A program made the translations under genes and the position numbers. A model generated the notes under the pieces. That model was not told the origin of the DNA. It made no database searches and saw only the letters and a program-made list of their open reading frames with translations. Below are positions 50,701 through 56,700 of a stretch of 64,000 nt of DNA, one piece after another. Source of the DNA: Prunella strophiata (taxonomy: Eukaryota; Chordata; Aves; Passeriformes; Prunellidae); NCBI GenBank assembly GCA_036583965.1, contig JAZBQD010000062.1:62001-126000 (forward strand). Reading direction: 5' to 3'. Every line of letters starts with the position of its first letter. Positions within the stretch are counted from its first letter, which is position 1.

Positions 50701-53700
50701 ATATAGATATAGATATAGATATAGATATAGATATAGATATAGATATAGATATAGATATAGATATAGATATAGATATAGATATAGATATGAATGATTTATT
50801 ATGATAAATTATTAGACAAAAAGATCTTAATCAGAATTATTTACTACAGAGTATAGAAGCTAAAACTACTAGTATAGTATAGTGTACTATATTGAAGCAA
50901 TTATATTAAAGCTACCAAACCCACCCAATTTTTAAGTAGAGATTGATGTTACTCACCCATACCAACAACTCTGGGCTCTTTCTTTCAGCCTCAAGGAGTA
51001 ACCTTGAGGGGCGCCGTCACCCAATGGAGGAATCTTCATACACACTCCAAGAAAGGGTGTGTTAGAACCTGCCGTTTGAAAGTGGGACTGAACTTTTATA
51101 GTATAAAGTGATTGACTGTCAGTTATATGTCTCCGGGTCAACTGTGCCAGCTTAGCATTTTTAGCTAAGGATACTTTACCATATCTGCTACATCTTCACC
51201 TCCATATCAGGATGCTTAACTTTGGGATTGATGAGTCAGACTGACTGTAGCATAATTCAACACCAAAAGCAGCATGATATCCCCCTCTTAGTTCACCACT
51301 GATAGCTTTGCAAAATAGGGCATTGTTCGAGATGTTTTACCTGCTCATGGCTGTTCTTCAGAGACAACTCTTCACACTCAATCTGCTTCTTGATGTAGAA
51401 GGCAACCCATCTGCCTCTCCTTCCTCCCCCCTCTCTTCTGAACAGCCTTTAGCCATAGATAGCCACACTCCAGTCATGGGATTCATCCTACCAAGTTTCA
51501 GTAATGGCAAGAAGGTCGTAGCTTTCTAGCAGCACGGTGGCTTCTAATGCGTCCTGTTTGTTGCCCATGCTGTGTACATTGGTGTAGAGGCACCTCAGCT
51601 GGGCTTTTAGGTGTGTTGCCTTCCTAGAAGAAGACCCCTTAATTTGAGATAATTTTCTGGTGTTTCCCTGTTGGCTTTTATTAGCTTAGGAGTCCATGGC
51701 TTCTCCCTGTAAGACTGCGTGTTCCAGTGTGGCCAGCACACTTCAGAGCCAGTGAGGTCTAGATGCACTACAGGTGGGCTATTGATTTCACCCCCAACAC
51801 TGTCATGCCACCCCTTAACTCATCTCTGCTGAGCCTGGTCTTTTCCCCTCTCTCCTTCAAACCTAGTTTAAAGCCCTCTCAGTCAGCCCTTCCAACTCAC
51901 AGACTAGAATCCTTTTGCCCTTGCTAGACAGGTGAACCCCATCTGTTTCTAGCAGGCCTGGTGTTGTATAAACCACCTCATGATCAATAAAGGCAAAATT
52001 CCACTGATGGCACTGATCTTTGAGACACATGTTGACGAGTTGAGTTCTCCTGTTCTTTTTGGCATTCTTCCCTGCTACTGAAGGAATTGAGGAAAACACC
52101 ACCTGTGCTCCTGTCCCTTCAACCAGTTGCCCCAATGCTTTGAAATCCTTTTTGATTGCCCTAGGACTTTTCTCAGCAACCTCATCACTGCCAACCTGGA
52201 CAGCCAGCAGTGGGGAATAATCAGAGACTGAATCAGTCCAAGGAGTCTTCTGGTAATATCCTTTACCCGGGCCCCAGGGAGGCAGCAGACTTCCCTGTGG
52301 GATGGGTCCAGTTGGCATACCAGGTCCTTGGTTCCCTTCAGAAAGGAGTCACCCACTACAATTACCCTTCTTTCTTTCTTAACACCAGTAGTTGGGATCT
52401 GTCTGGTTGACTGACTTGTTCTGGTCGGCCCCCTAGATAGATCTTCATCTCCACTATCATCTGCCTGATCCTCGAGTTCCAGAGCTTCATACCTATTCTG
52501 TAAGGGCACCTGGGAATGCGAGGGAGGCCGGAAGGGGATTCTCCTACCTCCCGAGCAGAGACCTGTTTCCATTCCCCCCCATTTTTTAGGTCTCCTTCTG
52601 GCTGATGGTGAGAGGGTCAGGGCTTCTCTGACTCTTGCTGAGCTTCCATCCACTGCATTTTTTTCAGGGATGGAAGGGTGTGACTCCACCAATCTATTTC
52701 TCTCTCACACTCCCTGATATTCTTCAGCTTCTCCACTTCCTCTTTAAGCTCTGCCACCAGGCAGAGTAGATCATCCACCTGGTCACACAGCATGTAGGTG
52801 TTGTCTCTGCTGTCATCCGATGTTACCAGGAGTACATGAGTATTACTTAAATGGTGCATTGTTTCAAAGGAGAGCATATGTACCTGGTAAAGCTTAAAGT
52901 ATCCATTTTTACAAAAATGTTGATAGGCAGTATATTACTGAGGTGTAACTATATAATTTTATGTAGTGAGGCAAGATTTATGTGGGGTTTTTTCCCTTCT
53001 TGGTTGACCTAATTTTTATGAAGTTTCAATATTAAAGTATTTTTCTTCTGGCATTATTCATATAGAAGTAGATCTGGCAACAGATCACTCTCAAGACAAA
53101 AGGACAGACGAAGATCCAGAAGTCCCCTGAAAAAACGGTCTAGATCTAGGGAAAGGTGGAGATCAAGAAGTCGCTCTCATTCTCGGTGAGTTCCATTCCT
53201 TAGAAATTATACTGTTCATCTTAGCACATAGTACAAAGTTTTTGAAAAAAATCTAACAAACCTTTTAGGTGATGGCAAAGGAAGGAATCTCTAAATGCTT
53301 TAGCCTGTCCCAAGGCTTTGTTTGTGGAACAAAAGAATAGAAAGTAAGTTTTTTTTGTGCTCAGCGTACAGGTTTTGTCTGTGATATAGTTAATTTTTTC
53401 ATAGTAGTTCATATGGTGCCTTTAGGGGTTAAACCACAACCCTGAGGTACCTAAACTTTGATACCAGTCTAGTCTGCATTTATACCAACATCAAGCTGAG
53501 TGAAAGTAGGTAACTTAATTGTCAGACTCTAACCAATGAATTAGGTATGTTCTGTGTAGCCTGTGCTACAAAAATGTGGATGATGCTTCTTTAACCTTGT
53601 CAGCAGTTATACTTTGGATTCAAGCTGAACTTGATCCTGCATTCTGAGAATATGTCTAAAGCTTTTGTGTACGAGATTGTCATGCCGGTGCCTGTGACCC

Positions 53701-56700
53701 CAGGGCCGGGTCAGCCAGGAGCGTGGCAATAAATAAAAGGACAGGTGCAATGGATTTGCCCGGAAAATAAGAACCTTTAATAACGCACATAAATAACAAA
53801 TGTAGAGGAGCCGTGCACAGTACAAGGGGCAGGATCCAAAGACCTAACAATGGGACGAACAGAACCTTATATAACTTTATCTGAGGGGCAGGGCTGAGGG
53901 GACAGGATCCAACCAGGGTAGAGAACAAAACATGACTAAATAAGGAAACTGTAGTAAACCAATCAGAGGGTAGGGTTCAGGACATGGCCTTATATGGAAT
54001 GACTTACTTTGCATAAGTGTTCCCATCATTCCATGCTCATTCCATGCTACTCGCCCTAAGTTAACAAGATGTTTCCCATGGCCTAAGGTTAATGCTTTCT
54101 GAGTAAGCTGGTGGGGCCATTCTGCTGTCCATCCCAACCAGACCAACTCCAACATGAGATTTTTTTTTTGCCTTTGGCTATTTCATATTGGCCATACACT
54201 ACTGTAAGCACAAATGTATATGTCTATTATGTAACATATTTACATTTCAGCATCGAATACACCTATATTTTGCCTAGTCCATTAATTTTTAAGTCTGATT
54301 ATCTAATTATTGAACTGTGAAATTCCAACAAAATAATTCCTTTATCTCCTTGGATGATAATGTAACTTTCTGAGGGGTAAAATAGTGAATATTCACAAAA
54401 CAAAAGTGACTGTAAAAGTAGCTTAATGAATAGAAGCCTTGGTACTTTTCTTTCTGTTTCATCTCTTTAATTCCCCTGACTCATTTAAAGGGAGCTTCAT
54501 ACTTAGGTTGTCCAGTTGTTTTCTGAGGAGAAAAGTTTTGTGGGAAATAGAACTGCAGATCTGTGGACCTCAGTGGGAACAGTTAGGAGGTAGGCTACAT
54601 AGCTGGGCTTCATTGATGGATCCTTTTGACTCTGTTGCTGTCTGGAGCTTCTTGAGATATCTGCTCACTGGAAGGGCCAAATCCAATGAAATCTCTGTAA
54701 TAAATTACTAGAAGGTGCTTCTTGGGTCATTGTGAAACCCCTTGCTATTGCTGGGACTGTGTGCTGTTTCATCTTAATGATCTTACATTTCGTATGTGAG
54801 ACATCCAAAGAGGTATTTGACAAAACCTGATGGGAACCAAAGTCTTCAGGTCACAGACCATGAAACAAGCCTACTATTTATTAGTAGCCAAACACTTGTT
54901 CCAATGAAAAAAAGGTGGGGGCTGTGTGTATAAATATCCTAGAGGCAGGTCTAGGAGTCATGTGTCTCCTTTGTTAGAAAGATGGTTTGGGGTCTCATGC
55001 TTCCAAATAATCCTTTACCAAAATGTAATCTTTCAGTGTCTTGATCTGAAAGACAGGTGTCTGCCAAGAAAGGTGAAAATCTCCCTTGGAATGGAAAAGT
55101 TGACCCTCTTCCCTCCAAATTATTATAACTTTGAAATTAAGGGGCTTCCAGGCAAAGATATGGGAAAAGGAATAATAGTTCTTACTAGTATGTATGTAGG
55201 CAAACAAACAAAAATAACTATGGCAGCAACAACAAACAAAACCAGAAACCCAGTAACAGCCTTCTCTCAGCTGTCAAGCACTTTCCCCTTTGGTGTAGTT
55301 ATGGTGACAGCCAGCAGGGATGCTGTTGGCTCCCAGCTGGGCAGGTGCGAGGATTCCCTCACAGATGAAGGGGGCACTGTGGCACGAGTTCAGCTGCGTC
55401 TCTCATGTGGTGATGGCAGGTGTGCAGATGGTGAAATGGACTGTAGCAGGAACCTCGGAGCAGCGGCTGGGACGGCAGGGCCTGCCTCACTTGGGGGTAG
55501 CAAGCAAAATGTAGCAGAGACTCCAGGGCCGTGCCCAAAACTGTGGGGTGTTCAGGTGTCGGGTTACGGCGTAGCAAGAAGTCCTGAAGCAGTGGCAGAG
55601 AGCAGCAGGGGGCTGGGCGGGGGATTGCTCCCCATGGTAGCTCACTGGCCATGGCTGGTCCCTGGGTCAGGCTGTCAGCCTGCACAGAGGGAGGGGCAGC
55701 CCCCAGAGGGGAACGGGGTGGTCCTGGGTCCCAGCATGGCACACACTGGCTCTGGGCTCCCAAACAGCAGAGAAGCAAGCCAGTAAGCTCCAGTCACAGT
55801 GCCAAAGGGGGGAAAAAAAATGGGCAAAAGCCAAACGGCAACTGTATCTCTCAGAGAGATCCCACCACATGGCAGTGGAGACCAAATCGCCCCACCAGAA
55901 GAGGAAGCAACCACCCCTCGCCTCCCAACTCTCACAGGAAATCCTGGGCTGGCTCTCACCCATTGCAATACTCCCAGAGCCGGGGGGAGGGGGGGGTGGC
56001 AGTGACCACCCTGGGATGCAAAACAAAAAACAAAACCAAAAGAACCATCCAGCCAAAGCTGTGATCTAACTGTGTGCACTTTTGGGCTCCATAATGTAAA
56101 AAAGATATAAACCTATTGGAGAACATCCAAAGGAGGGCTATGAAGATGATGAAGGGTCTAGAGGGCAAGCCATACAAGGAGCAGCTGAGGTCACTTGGCT
56201 TGTTCAGCTAGGAGAAGAGGAGACTGAGGGAAGACTTCATCATGATCTACAGTTTGCTCACAAAGCAGAGGGGCAGGCACTGATCTTTTCTCTCTGGTGG
56301 CCAGTGACAGGACCCAAGGGAACATCATGAAGCTGTGTCAGGGGAGGTTTAGGTTAGATAGTAGGAAAAGGTTCTTCACCCAGAGAGTGGTTGGGCACTG
56401 GAACAGGGTCCCCAGGGAAGTGGTCACAGCACTAAGCCTGTCAGAGTTCAAGAAGCATTTGGACAATGCTCTCAGGCACATGGTGTGATTCTTGGGGATG
56501 GTGCTGTGCAGGGCCAGGAGCTGGATTTTGGTAATCCTTGAGGATCTCTTCCAACTCAGAATATTTTATAATTTAATGATAAATTAATTTTCATTTGGCT
56601 TGTCTACTAGAACATCCAGTGGTTTTTTTCTCACTGTTTTTATGAACATGTATCATTCTCCCTATCACAAAGAAGCTGACTTGTTCTGTTACCTTGCTTT

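Larger units (their letters stand above)
50010..51300 (-). mobile_element. LTR-derived insert inside the CR1, itself interrupted
   Basis: Left part 50010-50256 (TGTCACGGGTGGAGTGGG, AAAGTTTATTAGAGAAGC) and right part 50789-51300 (TGATTTATTATGATAAATT, then TTTTATAGTATAAAGTGA). Between them lie a nested LTR and a microsatellite. The right part resembles 48425-49075. I infer one older LTR, or two abutting ones, in the CR1 endonuclease region. Outer boundaries are approximate and no target duplication was identified. Confidence 0.5.
49143..52890 (-). mobile_element. Near-5'-complete CR1 LINE, lacking its 3' end and split by LTR DNA
   Basis: Read on the minus strand from 52890: a short coiled-coil frame (52617-52877), the ORF1 esterase (see separate entry), then the start of the ORF2 endonuclease (LLAITETW near 51530), an interruption at about 50010-51300, the endonuclease end (near 49790-49960), and the linker and RT start (49330-49671, [16 protein letters not shown]). 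The text stops near 49143 at the point where the RT should continue. The 49330 stretch is homologous to but different from 47009-47203, so these are two elements. Keeping the 5' half and losing the 3' half is the reverse of usual CR1 truncation and points to later deletion or insertion. Confidence 0.82.

Noticed and set aside
54926..55786. 286-residue open frame (+), longest in the region
   Set aside because: It runs from AT-rich intron through an LTR fragment into GC-rich repeat-like DNA, has no domain, and GC-rich sequence gives long chance frames; opposite-strand frames overlap it.
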